From Dillenia suffruticosa (lineage: Eukaryota > Streptophyta > Magnoliopsida > Dilleniales > Dilleniaceae): a stretch of 64,000 nucleotides of DNA. The position numbers were made by a program, and so were the translations under genes. The DNA lies in contig JAVTVX010000015.1 of NCBI GenBank assembly GCA_033439265.1, forward strand, positions 444,001 through 508,000. Reading direction: 5' to 3'. The notes beneath the pieces are model-generated. The model saw only the letters and a list, made by a program, of their open reading frames with translations. It was not told where the DNA came from and made no database searches. Of the stretch, positions 48,151 to 61,700 are shown piece after piece; position 1 is the first letter of the stretch; every line of letters begins with the position of its first letter.

Positions 48151-49602
48151 ATGTCGCCTAGACACGGTAGACCAGTAGGATGCGGAGCTAGACCCGCGCT
48201 ACCCGCGACCCATCACGTGCCTGACCCTCCGAGGGAGCCTGAGACCCTTGGAGTGCCTGAGGCTGCTTTCTCTACACGGGCGCCCCCTGTAGCGCCTACT
48301 CGGCCGGCTGTTCCTGCCGAGGTTCCACCACCGTCCCTTGAGGCGTTTAGGCAGGTGTACGAGTGATACACCTCACACGGAATTCAGATGCCACCCCCAC
48401 CACCACCACCGACGGCCGTGCCGACTCCTACGGCCGTACCACCTTCTCTTGTACCAGATCAGCCACCAGTTGCTGATCCTTCTACTGTGTCGGGACCTAG
48501 CGACACTATCTCCTCCACCTTCAGGCGTATTCACGAGCTCACCCAGCTGGTGAAGGAGGCGAGGTAGTTAGGCTGCACAGAGTTTGCAGGGACGGGTGAT
48601 CCCACAGCAGCGAAACACTGGATCAACCGCACCCGTAGAATTTTGACTGATCTGGGGTTGAGCGAGGACTACCAGCTTCGGATAGCAGAGAGACTTTTAG
48701 ATGGTGACACCCTCACTTGGTGGGAGGCGATTTGTGACGATGCTACCGAGCCGCTGCGATGGGAGGACTTCCTACGGGAGTTCGATCGCAGGTACTTCTC
48801 TGAGTTCCAGCAGGACCGCAAGAGGGCAGAGTTTATGCACTTGCGGCAGGGAGCCAGGACAGTGACAGAGTATGAGATGGAGTTGAGGCGACTAGCTGCT
48901 TTTGTTCCAGACTTAGCGACGCCGACGCAGCTACGGTTCAAGTTTGAGGACGGCCTCAACTTGAACATCAGAAGATACATGACAGTGACCCCTAGTTTCT
49001 CCCTTGCGGAGATTGTGGACTCAGCATTTAGGGCGGAGGAGATCGTCCGTGCTGAGGGCAGACAGCGGGAGAACAGGGAGCAAAAGAAGAGATCTGGGGC
49101 TTCTTCGAGTCAGGGCTTGAAGAAGGGCAGGAGTTCAGGATATCAGGAAGACTCTTCTCAGCCGAGACAAGCACATCCTGGACAGGGATCACCATCCCAG
49201 GGATTTAGGGCACAGGCCTCTAGCGCCACTACTCAGACTTCAGATCAATGGCACTCCTCTTGTCGCCGATGTGGTAGACACCACCCTTTGGGAGAGTGTA
49301 GGATACCTATTACGTGCTTCCGGTGTGGGAAGCAAGGGCACATCAGGAGCACCTGTCCTGAGTTGGGATATGGAGGTCACATAGCTAGTGGACACTTGAG
49401 TGTTCCCCGAGGAGGACAGCAGGGAGCACCTGCGCACTTGAGTCACACCGCTCCACGGACGGTAGCCGGGAGCAACACGGTGCCAGGATCATCACGACAG
49501 CAGCAGAGGACACAGGCCCGTGTATATGCGATGACGCAGGAGGATGCTGAGGCGAGTCCTGATGAGATTTTTGGTGTTCCTCCCACTGATCCCCATGTTT
49601 AG
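48151..49602 (+). pseudogene. Gypsy gag, one frame with two premature stops
   Basis: The start at 48151 opens a frame that stays in register to 49602, interrupted only by TGA at 48364 and TAG at 48565. The N-terminal part is Pro-rich; the centre is a Retrotrans_gag capsid domain (TWWEAICDD, LREFDRRYFSEFQQ, YEMELRRLAAF). A basic linker follows, then two Cys motifs, one atypical (CRRCGRHHPLGEC) and one classic zinc knuckle CFRCGKQGHIRSTC. Few lesions fit the young age of the element. Confidence 0.88.
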
Positions 49603-49739
49603 AGATGTCCATGTACTTTTTGAGAACCATCGCTAGTTAAAGCCGCAGATGCTTAACTATGTTGGTTGTACATACATTTTGATATATATATATATATATA
49701 TCTATAGATATTTTCTTTTATAATTATCGACTGATCTTT

Positions 49740-50860
49740 TATTTCCTCACATTGGGAGTTATGGCAATATGGGAAGTCGACACTCGTGTCCTATTTGACA
49801 CCGAGTCGAATCATTCGTATGTGAGAAGCGCCTTTTTGCCCACGGGTTGGGTAAGCCTTGTCGCGAGGTTGCGCGGCATACCTAACTCATGTTATCGACA
49901 CCACTCTTGAGGACCCGAGGCTTGAGAAGGTCCCAGTGGTGCAGGTTTTCTTAAATATATTCCCGAGGAGCTACCCGGACTAACCCCAATTCGGGAGTGT
50001 GATTTCGAGATTGACCTAGCTCCAGGGATCACTCCCATATTTATTCTACCATACTGAATGGCGCCAGTGAAGTTTAGAGAGCTCTAGGTCTAGTAGCGGG
50101 AATTACTGGACAACGGTTTTATCCGTTTGAGCACTTCCCCTTAGGGTGCTCCGGTGATTATTCGTGAAGTAGAAAGATGGGATTCTAAGATTGTGTGTGA
50201 ACTGTAGGTAGCTAAACAAGGTTTTTATCAAGAATCTGAACACTTTGTCGTATATTGATGATTTATTTGAGCAGTTCCAGGGTGCGCGTGTTTTTCTCAA
50301 AGATTGATCTTCGATTTGGATATCGTTAGTTGTGGATCAAGGCTGAGGATGTGCCTAAGACCACATTCTGCAATCAATATGGATATTACGAGTTCGTGGT
50401 CATGCCATTTGGGCTGACCAACACACCAACAGCCACAGACAGTGACCGAGGTGCGAAGTTTCCTTGGCCTTGCGGGGTGTTATCGGCGATTCATAAAAGG
50501 ATTTTTTTCAGATCGTCGCTATACATACCAGATTGATACGAAGGGCGTCAAGTTCTTGTGGGACGATCGTTGTGAGACGAGCTTTCAAGAGCTCAAATAA
50601 CGTCTGACGAGGGACGGCCAGACAGAGAGGATCTTAGTGTTTTAGCTCAGCACGTGGTTATTCTAGATTGATAGGTCAGAAAGCTACGGAGCAAAGAACT
50701 TTCATTGGTCAGAGTTTTGGGGAGGAGTGATCACGTCGAGGAAGAGACCTGAGAGCCCGAAGAGACTAGTAAGAGACTTAAGATACAATACCCCCACTCG
50801 TTCAGCGTATTATTTTCATTTAGTTTCGAGGACGAAACTTGTTTTTAGGGGATTAGAAAA
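49740..50860 (+). pseudogene. Collapsed gypsy pol remnant and purine-rich tract
   Basis: Scraps in the right order: a protease start (LFDTESNHSYV, where active enzymes have Asp-Thr/Ser-Gly), an RT stretch [20 protein letters not shown], and a jump into YRRFIKGF and KGVKFLWDDRCE-type RNase H text in shifted frames. The catalytic YxDD block of RT and the integrase core are missing. The end, FRG/FEDE-type wording near 50825, and the purines at 50848-50860 directly precede the right LTR. Confidence 0.8.
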
Positions 50861-50874
50861 TATAACACCAAGCC

Positions 50875-50907
<33 letters not shown>

Positions 50908-50972
50908 AGGGAGAGCCAAAACGCAGCGTTTTGGCCCTCCCCCAATTGAATTAGGGCCAAAGCCCTAATTCT

Positions 50973-51022
<50 letters not shown>

Positions 51023-53702
51023 TCTCCGCCGACCCTTCGTCTCCCTCCCCCACCGCGGCGCTGCTCTTCCCCCGCGAGCTCCGCCGGCATCTCCTTCTCC
51101 TTCACCTTCTTCTCCTTCTTCTTCTTCTTCTTCTTCTTCTTCTTCTTCTTCTTCTTCTTCCCTCTCGGTTTCTCTCTCTACCTCACTCTGTCTTCTCTCC
51201 CACTCGCGATATCCCACGGTCGCTCTCTCTCCGCTTCGCCGCACACCGCGACTGCAGAACCTCCGCGAGCGCAACCCGCCCTTGCACACGACCGAGCCAG
51301 CGAGCGCGCGAGCAGGCGCGCGAGCAGGCGAGCACACAACCGAGCCAGCGAGCGCGCGAGCAGGTGCGCGAGCAGGCGAGCACACAACCGAGCCAGCAGA
51401 GCGCGCGAGCAGGCGCGCGAGCAGGCGCGCGAGCAGGGCGCTCGAGCAGGGCGCGCGAGCAGGGCGCTCGAGCAGGGCGCGCGAACAGGGCGCGCGAGCG
51501 CGCAGGGGCGCGCAGCAGCGCGCGAGCGCGCACAAGCCAGCGCAGCGCACGGGCGCGTGCCAGCACACGGGCGAGCACCAGCCCGCGAGCCATTGTCAGC
51601 CGGCAGGCCCATCAGCTGCAGGCCCACCGGCCCATCGGCCCGCCAGCCCGCTGGCCCGCAGACCAGCGAGCCCGCTAGCTGTAGCCCACGAGCCCAGTCC
51701 GGCCCGTGGCCCACGAGCCCGCGACGGCCCGTGACGGCCCACGAGCCCGTGACAGCCCACGAATCTCCACGCAGGTAAATGACTTAGGGTTTTGTTTCGG
51801 ATCTATGTGTTTAGATCTAACAAATGAACCTTGTTTTGATAGGAAACCCTACAGACTTTGGAGTGACCGAAGCGACTTTCGGACGAGACTCGGCGCTTCG
51901 AGAAAAACCTAGGTGAGGAGATTTCGACTCTAATTGATAAATTGGACGAATCTAGGATTGAATTTAAGATGAAAGGTTTTGTATATGTTTAGAGTGTAAG
52001 TGGAATGCAAATAGAATACAAATTATGAAATGATTATATATGAATTGAAGGTTAAGTATAGAATGTTACAGAAATTTGATGATCTGATTTAAGTTGATCT
52101 TTTGGAGACTCGAGGAAGCAGATCAGATTTGATTAGTTTTGAAAATAGGGAGTGACCACCCTCCCTAAAACTGTGAGTGAGATTTTGACATTCACTATTG
52201 ATTGAAAACCATGTTTCAAAAATATTTTTAAATGACATATTTCTGCAAATGCCTGATTGGTAGAATTTTCGAATATTTGATTTATGTTTTGTGACCTTTG
52301 GAGTGTCTTAACTATTGACTTTATTGATATGCATCCATGAGTTTTGATAAACGTATATTGTGCCACATTTTCGACATATTGATATGTTTTAAATACTTCC
52401 ACCGCATTGGCACATGGTTTTAAATGGATTTACTTACACATTTGGGCTGTATGCCCGGCCGACTTTATGATATTATGCATTGGGCTGTATGTCCGGCTAA
52501 CGTTATGATATTATGCATGGGGCTATATGCCCGGCTGATCTGGTGATGGGATGCATGGGGCTACGTGCCCTGCTGATATGATATTGTGATCCGTAGTTAC
52601 GAAGGACATCTGGTAGAGGCACCCCTTGTGTCCGGATACGCTTCGGCCGGAGGTATCCGCCAGATTGTCGTGTGTATGGGTGTCCCAGGTTGACCCTCAT
52701 CGGAGAGGACGTTGAGTACGGCTCCGTCTAGCACCAGGCGGGGGCACCATACACGGCTGACTAGTTATATGTACATTTTTATTATTTACAGGCTAGTTGG
52801 GGTAGTCTGTGGCCAACATTGGGGCAGAGAGTCATTCTTTAATACTTGCATTTGGAAAAACCCCAATGCGCCGTCCTTGGTCGAGGTAGACCATTGCCGG
52901 GAATATTTCATTGGCCGGCTCTTCATGACATTGATGTAAAATTTTGGGATGCATATCTTGCTTTCTGATGTGTGCGTATTATATATGATTTTGAAATAAC
53001 ATGATCGGTTTGCACAGTGGATATTTCCTTATCTTATGCTTTGACACTCCAAATTCACCTCGATATTGATAGTACGATGTCAATCCCCTCACTTACTGAG
53101 TATCCTCCCATAGATACTCATCCCTCACTTTTTTTCCCACAGGATTAGTGTTGGATCGAGGAGATACCACTGGGCTTGGGTATGAATATTTTTCATCTCT
53201 TCCGCTACGAGGATCGGTGATATTGTTATGTATTGGAGATTTTAGTTTGACCATTCAATTTATTTAAATTTTTGGGATGACTGTATAAATTATGGACATT
53301 TATTCTTGAAACTCTCGTATTGATTTATTTCATAGCATTAAGGCATTTGTAAATATTTAAAAACAACTTGGGAATTTATTTTATATATGCGTAGAATTTA
53401 AGTCCGCTCGGTGTGGCGGCTGCTCATGCTCTAGTTGGGCATGACAGTAGAGGTCTGTTGCTAGGACTGTTAGAAACTTTATAGCCTTGCGTTGTTCTGG
53501 ATGTTGGTTGTGGTATTTGTTGAATTTGAAGAGGCCGGGATGACCAATTGTTTATTTTTACAGGATGAATATCTTATACAGGTGAAATTGTAAATGGGAT
53601 ACCTCCGATTTATGGGGAGGTTCTGCCCGATTTTCTGTAAAAATACAGCCGGCATCCAGGGACAACGGGCGGCTGTTCACGATCCCGGTTCGGGGCGTGA
53701 CA
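50861..53702 (+). repeat. Gypsy right LTR, 2.84 kb
   Basis: Starts TATAACACC against TGTAAAACC in the left copy, so its first TG has mutated to TA, and ends GGGGCGTGACA. It is about 70 bases longer than the left LTR, mainly through longer A, CTT and GCGCGAGCAGG repeat tracts. AACCT follows at 53703. Confidence 0.92.
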
Positions 53703-53831
53703 AACCTGATCTGCAATCTAGGCATTCTGTGACTCAAGAAACCAGTAAGATACACCCATCAAACACTAACAGCAAATAAGAGAAGGAGACGAAAAGGATA
53801 TCGTGGAAATCCTATTGAAATAATAATTGAA

Positions 53832-56800
53832 TCAAGCACAACTTAAGCCATTACACCCATGACTAATTGGAAGAGTTTTCACAACCATCTTTCTCAACTT
53901 ACAAAAGGAATTCAGATGATTTTCATTGAGTTTTCCAAAATTTGTAAGTTTAACTCCGTATGTCTCCAATCTATGAACATCCCTATCAATAGGTGATTGC
54001 CAAGGCCCATCCCACCAAGCTGGGGGCAGAAGAGGTGTGGTAGCACATTGATTTGGCTGTCGCTCACAGCTCAATGGACCCGCAAATCTGTTCCAGACAT
54101 GCCCCCATCCAACCTGATTCCGCAAGCCTACCGATAGCAGGGTGCTCTGGAAACTGCTAAAGAATGAAAAGTTTGAAGCCAACACTTGACTGTCACCTAA
54201 AAAGGAACAAAACTGTCACTGACGAATAAATGCGCACAAATGTACATGGTTATGTGAAGCAGTTCAGCATTGAACGGATTGTCGAAAACATACCAAGTTG
54301 GTTTGCAGCAGCCAATGCCGCAACAAGTTGTGCGTAGGTGGTTCCAACACGCCTATTGGCACCGGAAACAACTGCTTGTTTAGCATGTGAAGCAAGAAAG
54401 AAGTCCACAAATGCAACCCATCTAGGTGCAGGCCCCCAGTCCTTTGCTCTAAATTCTAACTGTTTTAATCTATCTTCCATCTGACCAGTTATATTCCCTT
54501 TGAATGTACTATAATCAAAATGAATAACCTGCAAAAAGAAATAGTTTTGATTAAGGGACTAACAGAGCATTTTATGACAACTCCATAATATACCTCAGCA
54601 AAATCTGATAATTTTGGAGATAGATCCTTGATAACTGCTGGAGTATCTGAGACTAAAACTACACGGGGCTTCAAAACATGGTTGCCGGTGCTCAGCACAG
54701 CCTTCTTGATGCAATTTACTGCTGCATTTGCTGCTCTTATGGACCTAAAATTAAAATATGATAAGCTTATCACACTCTTGTACGAGGAGGTCCACAATTT
54801 AGCTGATATAAGAAAAGCTCTCTGCATGTGCTAAAGGCGAAAAGTAGTAAGAGATGTCTTAAAATATCTTAAACACCTGCTTGAAAGCATCCGCATGTGC
54901 AATGACATATGTGGATCAGGCCCTCCTCTTAGGCTCCAGTTCAGAGCTTCCTCAACTCCTACAGAAGGAGATATGAGAAACTTCATTATCTCCCCGTAGG
55001 TGTTAGGCCTAGATTGAAGATCTTCTGGTTTCCCAAATAGTCGAGATGCAACCTTTCTCATTTGAGGATGTATGTTCTTCGAGAAAAATTGAGCTGCCAC
55101 TGCATCAGTTGTACCTTTGAACCTGCATTAAGAGCTATTCTAATCAATGAAAACCCTAAAAGCTATTGTCTGATTATCTAAGGTTGTTGATATTTACCAT
55201 ATGATGGGTTGTTTCCATTTTAGCCAATTACCACAAAGGACACTTGTTTTTGAAGGATTCTCAAAATCATCGATTCTCATGACCAGATGCCTCCCGAATT
55301 TGCTCAGACATCCATTTTTTCTCCACAAATGCTTTACCTCTTTCAATGTGAAGGAAATGTTGGAATAGGTTAGATAACTCCCAAAAGGATATCTACCCCT
55401 GAAAATTTTTTAGTTGGCCCCAAGACAAGAATATATCACGTTAGTAATGACATAATCAGGGTTTAATTCATGCACAGTCCATTAAAAATAAAACCCAAAA
55501 AATTTATGACAAACAGAACTTCTGTTATCTAGAAAAACAGCTATACCAAATATGTTACATAATTTCTATACACTCATGAGAATGCAACTGGATTAAGAAA
55601 GTGCAATACGAGGAAAATATTGCATGGAAAGCAAAGTTTTGAATCTACACACTAAATGCATAGAAGTTCAGATTAAGATTTGAGACATGCACATAAAAAT
55701 GCCACATGTTCAATACTACATATAAGATTTAAATATGAGAAAGGCTTTGATAGATAACCAATGTGCCTGGTTTGGCCAATAATGAGGGAACGGTTTAACA
55801 TGATGCTCAACCCCGCAGCTGTTAAGATCTTGTACATTTCATTCCCAAAACCGGCCTCAGATGCTTTCCCAATCACAAAACCTTGTTTGCAAAACTGCTC
55901 TGCAGGAAGTCTTCTCACTCTTGGAGCTCCTAAATATGGGAGAAACCCCAAATGTTAATACCCTGAACCTAAACCTCATGTTTGTTTCCAAGAAACAAGT
56001 CATAAGTCAACAATTAAGACCAATGTATATATGTAGCAACCCAGATTTTGTTTTTTTTTTTTTTTTGGAAGGCCAACAATAGCAACAACGAATGTGAGAA
56101 AAATGACTTAAAAAATACGAGAAATAATGTCTTTTGGGGGAGGAAACATGTGGCATTCATTTGGGTGATGAAGACCCCTTTTTTTGGCTTATGATGAAAC
56201 AGTGTCAAAGGGTGACGATTATTGCCGTCATCGATACCCGTATGGGCATTACTTAGGGCTTCCACCTACAGTCGAATGTCCAATTTGAACCAATAAGCTA
56301 TGTTAGTTGATGTCAATACATGAAAGCCCACCAACATCTTACCTAAATTAACAACAAAAACAACATTAACTCCTAAATTGACGGTGTGGGGGACAACAAG
56401 TGTTGCAATGGGTGTAATGGAATGTCGGGTTTGAGCCAATAAGGTATGTTAGTTAATGTCAATAGTAGATGAGAAATACCAACTACTTACCTAAACTAAC
56501 AACAACAACAATAACATTAACACATGAATTGAAATTGACAACAAATTTCACTCATCCGACAGTTTAATACATAGGAAAAGAAAAATCATAGAATTGGATA
56601 TTCAGCTGAAGACAAAAATCCTTCACTTAGAACAAGAAGTAACACATGATTGAACAACTCACGGACCGTGTAAATCGAAATGTTGGCGAATTAAGGTTCT
56701 GACTCTGAGGCTCTGGCTCCAGTCAACCTTTTCGAAAACCTCTCCCATTTCCTCCACCTTAGCGCATGGACCCTTCATCTCCATCTTCATCACCGGTTTT

Positions 56801-57009
56801 TGATTCGTTTTGTTTAGTACGAGATTCGATAAATTGGTTTGGAGAAGTTGAGGTGGGTATTTGAAGGTCTTTACAGAGTCAGACTCGGATAGATCGGAGA
56901 AGTAGAGGTTAACAAGTAGAAGAGAAAACCCAGTTAAGATTATTCCAGTGGAAACCCAGATCAGAATGTGAACCGGCATTCTTCTTCTTCGAGATCCGTT
57001 GAGTTCCAT
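53832..57009 (-). CDS. Type II membrane protein, glycosyltransferase-like, uncharacterised plant family, 567 aa
   Basis: Seven exons in coding order: 56667-57009, 55767-55929, 55198-55398, 54877-55122, 54594-54744, 54294-54528, 53832-54196; reading phases fit and total 567 residues. A short basic cytosolic tail (NGSRRRRM) precedes one membrane anchor (about residues 12-34), then a stem with Asn-glycosylation sites and a lumenal domain, the layout of Golgi glycosyltransferases. Conserved blocks include GKASEAGFGNEMYKILTAAG, LNRSLIIGQTR, RPRV/KPRVVLVSDTP, RAKDWGPAPRWVAFVDFFLA, RRVGTTYAQLVAALAAAN and VGWGHVWNRFAGPLSC. The GNEMYKIL and LNRSLI wording recalls O-fucosyltransferase-like folds, but the activity is inference. 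Intron 2 appears to use a GC donor. A gypsy element lies 125 bp beyond the stop codon. Confidence 0.9.
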
Positions 57010-57349
57010 TGTTAAAGCCGAAGCTCTTTCAGAAGCGTGGAGAGAAGCGGAGAAATCTTCGTACGTTGTCGGTGGCTCTTGTTAAAATACGAGGTAATTT
57101 TAAAAACATTCGAGGCCATAAAAGTGAAAATGAAATAACAAAACACATAATTCTGTATTAACTCTAAAATAAAAATTAATTATATGTTTAATCACTAAAA
57201 TATATTTTTAACCTGCACTCTAGAGACGAGATTGGCTCTTGGGTTTAAGATGTGACTAAAATACAATTAATCTTTATGATCAATAGCCCTCTAATTCCTA
57301 ATTATCAATGCTCCCAATCCCAACGGTTGGGCTCCGGAAGTTCACTTCT

Positions 57350-57394
<45 letters not shown>

Positions 57395-57607
57395 TGAAAA
57401 TCAATGATTCAAGCAAGTCCATGTCAGCCAGATTTCATTCAATCGTCTGACCACATACACTTGAAATGTATATAAGCAACAGCAATGGGTAGCGCCAGAC
57501 ATGCACCTTAGTCAGCTCATTAGATAACCCTTTTCTTCAGTTTCATATTTTCATTGGTAAAATCTCATAAGAGAATCGCTTAATGTTACATTATATCAAT
57601 ACAAAAA

Positions 57608-57680
<73 letters not shown>

Positions 57681-57695
57681 CCTCCAAATAATAGA
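57010..57695. other. Intergenic with GA microsatellites
   Basis: Promoter side of the membrane-protein gene and the 3' flank of the pseudogene. GA runs at about 57354-57382 and 57619-57677 are the main content. No coding region is seen. Confidence 0.65.
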
Positions 57696-58433
57696 CTAGC
57701 TAAGCGTAGCCCAATCAGGATACGGGCATTCATAAACCCAATCCCTACCCGAGTATGGACACAATGCAACCACTACGCCTCATCATGTCCGTCAGATCTG
57801 CAGATTCATCAAGCAAAACTCAGTTGTGGCCGGGATATGCACATCAATTACACAGTCCTGAAACATACTAGAGATTGATTATTAAGAAAACTGCCCTACC
57901 CTTTTGGACCCAAACTTGGACAATTTGTACACATTGGATCAATGCTGAGTTCTTCACAAGCGTCCTCATTTTCTTCCAACTTTGTTTCAGAATAGGACAT
58001 CACAGAATCACCATTAGATGTAGCTTTATCAGCATTCATTCCTCTTGTAGAATGATCAGCATTAGTTTTAGAGAGGTAGAGAGAATCATTGGCAATTGGA
58101 TGGCCCTTACATTGTAAATGAACACGAGTCTCAGAGGAGATAAATCAAGTTAGAAAATCTTCCTATGTGGTTCATAATCGTATTATAATGGTATATAGTT
58201 ACTTCTCATATATGCTGAAAACTAGGAGCTTATGTAACAAACTGATACACAAAATTTTATCCATGAGGTCGGCGTAGGCATTTAAACAAGCTTTAACAGT
58301 GACTTGAAATGAACTCCCAGGTAAAAGGAATATATTGCATTTGCCACTCGTAATTCTTCCTTGATGAGTTCGGCCTGTGACCGGTTGACATAATACAATT
58401 CTTTGTGTTCCATTAGTACTGATTGTTAGAATT

Positions 58434-58576
58434 TGAATTTGAAAAGAGAATTAGATTTTAAGATTTGAATATTCTTATTTTGTGGAATTTGTTAAAATTT
58501 TAGTTTCTTTTCGGACTATAAACAGGAATTTTTTGTATACAAACTTTTTTAGAGTCTTTAATGAATTCTGCTTTCA
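58434..58576 (+). repeat. Copia 5' LTR, 143 bp
   Basis: TG...CA ends, very short, with an internal deletion of about 55 bases relative to the 3' copy. TGGTGTTAGAGC (58577-58588), two mismatches from the iMet primer site, follows without spacer. Confidence 0.88.
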
Positions 58577-58703
58577 TGGTGTTAGAGCATTCAAAGGATC
58601 TTAAAAGACCCGTGAGTGATTAAGAGAGAATACTAGCAAGGCTTTCTCTCCATAAAATAAAAGACCCAAAAATAAAAAACAAAAACTCAAACTTTAGCCT
58701 CTC

Positions 58704-61700
58704 ATGGCTTCTAGCAATGCACCAACTCTTTCAACCCCAGTTTTCAATGGTGAAAACTATCAAGTTTGGATTGTCAAGATGAAAGCTCGTTTAAAAGGTC
58801 TTGGTTTGTGATAGTGGGTTAAAACTGAAAGGAAAATACCCCATTTGGGAAACAATCCAACTTTCAATCAAATCGGGGCTCATAAAGAAGAAGAAACTAA
58901 AGCTCCAAGAGTTTTATCTTACATTCATATTACTGTCTCATATTCAATTTTCACAAGGATTATGGCTTGTGAAACACCAAAGGAGGCTTGGGACAAGCTC
59001 AAGGAGATGTATATGGGGAGTGACAGAACCAAGCAAATGCAGATTCTGAACTTGAAGAGGGAATACGAAGTTTTGAGGATGAGAGATAGTGAGTCTATCA
59101 AAGAATATGCAGACAGGCTCATGAAAGTTGTCAACAAGATCCGGCTACTTTGTGAGGATCTAATAGATCAAAGGGTGTAGAGAAAGTTTTAGTGAGCTTT
59201 CCCGAAAGATTTGAGTCCAAGATCTCCTCTCTTGAAGACTCAAAAGATTTAACCAAGATTTCCTTAGCTGAGCTTGTTTATGCTTTTCATGCTCAAGAAC
59301 AAAGGAGGTCAATGAGACAGGAAGATAGCAACGAAGGGGTTTTCCTTGCAAAGCTAAAAGGAAAAGCACCACAAGGTGGAGAGAAGAAGCAATCTGGTGA
59401 GAAAAAAGATAAAGAGAAGAATGAGGGCCAAGGAAGTAAAAGTGGTGGCAAAAGAAGATATCCTCCATGTCCTTATTGCAAAAAGAAGAGCCATTCAGAA
59501 AATTATTGTTGGTTTAGGTCAAATGTACAATGCACATCGTGCAAACAATTTGGGCATGTAGAAAATGTTTGCAAGAATAAAGATGTTCAGCAAGGATAGC
59601 AAGTATGAATGGTTGAAAAACAGTAGCAACTAGAGCAACTGTTTATGGTTGCTGGTCAAGCAACTAGTAATAACACAGAATCTTGGCTTATTGACAGTAG
59701 TTGTACAATCCACATGATTCCTAAATTGAACTATTTCAGGGAGTTGGATTAGTCATATGAGTCCAAAGTGAAGATTGGGAATGGAGACTTGTTGATATCA
59801 AAGGCAAGGGAGTTGTTGCTGTTGAGACTCCTACAGGTACTAAATTTATCTCAGATATGTTATTTGTGTCTGAAATTAGCCAAAATTTATTAAACGTGGG
59901 TCAAATACTATAGAAGAATTATTTTTTCCATTTTCAAAATAAGTCCTGCACTATTGTTGATAATGTTGGTTGTAAGTTAATGAGTGTAAAAATAGAGACA
60001 AAAGCTTTCAAATTAAGTTGACAGAGACAAATTTACATGCTTATACCACTGTTGTCGATGAGTCAATGCTATGACATAAGAGGTTTGGCCATTTTATTAT
60101 GCTACACTTAAACACTTGCACAACGACCTTCCGTCATTTGTGATAAAAAGAATGTGTGTCAAGTTTGTCAATTTTGTAAGCAAAGCAGGTTGCCATTTCC
60201 CACCAACATGGCCCGGAGAGCTACTGAAAGGCTGCAGTTAGTCCATACTGATGTGTGTAGACCAATGAAGACACCATCGATGAATGGAAACAAGTATTTC
60301 ATCTTGTTCATAGATGATTATATAAGGATGTGTTGCGTTTATTTCATGAAACAAAAGTTGGAGGTGACTGGTGTGTTTAAAAAATTCAAGGTCTTGGTAA
60401 AAAATCAAGCAAATTGTAGTATCAAAGTGATAAGATCAGATAATGGGTTTGAATATACATCAGACAAGTTTAATAGTTTTTGTTCTGAAGTTGGAATCAA
60501 ATATCAACTGATTGTCATTTACTCTCCTTAACAAATTGGAGTGAGTGAGAGGAAGAATAGAACTGTTACGGAAATGGCAAGGTGTTTGCTATTTGAAAAG
60601 AAGATACCTAAGAATTTTTGGGCTGATACTGTTAACATAGTTGTATATTTGCTGAACAGGCTTCCGACTAAGGTTGTGAAAAATAAAACTCCATTTGAGG
60701 TATGGTATGGAGTTAAACCAGCTGTGGAGCACATCAAAGTATTTGGGAGTATATGCTACTCTCATGTGCCACATGTGAAAAGAGAAGTTGGATTACAAAG
60801 CTGAAATGAGAATTTTCTTGAGATATAGCTCTACCTCTAAGGGTTATAGAGTTTTTAATTTGAAAACAAAAAAATTAATGATTAGTAGGGACAAAAAATT
60901 TGATGAAATAGCAGTATGGAATTGGGAAAAATAGGAGATCGAAGCTGCTGATGTTGATCAAATTGGGGTAACTATTCCCCAAGTCCCAGAAGAAACAAAA
61001 GATGGAGTTTGTGCTGATAATTTTGATGGTGTTCTAGTAAGAGAAACAAGGTCACTTGATGAAATCTATGAAAGGTATGATATAACTTTACAGGAACCTA
61101 CATGTTGTGATGAAGCTGTTAAAGAAAATGGGAGTTGCAATGGAGGAGGAGTTGAAAATGATAAATAAGAATAGAACTTGGGAATTGGTAGATAAGCCTG
61201 AAAATCAAAAGATAATTGGTGTTAAGTGGGTTTTCAGAATCAAATATAATCCAAATGGTTCTGTAAACAAACTTAAGGCCAGATTGGTTGTAAATGGCAA
61301 TTTTCAAGAGTATGGTATTGATTTTTCAAACACTTTTGCTCCAGTGGCCAGGCATGATACTATAAGACTTCTAGTGGCTTTAGCAGCAAAGATGTGGTAG
61401 AAAATTTATCATCTGGATGTGAAGCCTGCTTTTCTAATTGGTGTGCTAGATGAAGAAATTTATGTTGAGTAGTCAGAAGGTTTTCAAGTTTCAGGCTGTG
61501 AAGACAAAGTTTACAAGCTCCACAAAACTTTTTATGGCTTGAAACAAGCACCAAGAACTTGGTACGACAGAATTGATGCTTTTTGGATCCAGCAAGGATT
61601 TAAAAGAAGTGAAAGTGAATCTACTCTATATGTGTTGAAGGTTTAGGGTTTAAGAAAAAGTTCAGCTTATTGTCTCTTTGTATGTAGATGACTTGTTTGT

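Larger units (their letters stand above)
45060..53702 (+). mobile_element. Non-autonomous Ty3/gypsy LTR retrotransposon, 8.6 kb
   Basis: Two direct LTRs of about 2.77 and 2.84 kb flank an internal region of only 3.03 kb, with AACCT target duplications on both sides. Order: left LTR, iMet-type primer site, gag with two stops, a collapsed pol (protease start, RT and RNase H scraps, no recognisable integrase core), a terminal FEDE-type peptide remnant, a purine-rich tract, right LTR. Protease-RT order and the gag domain point to Ty3/gypsy. Counting by eye, the last 1.77 kb of the LTRs differ at about 30 positions, so insertion was fairly recent. It cannot move without enzymes supplied by a relative. 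Confidence 0.95.
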
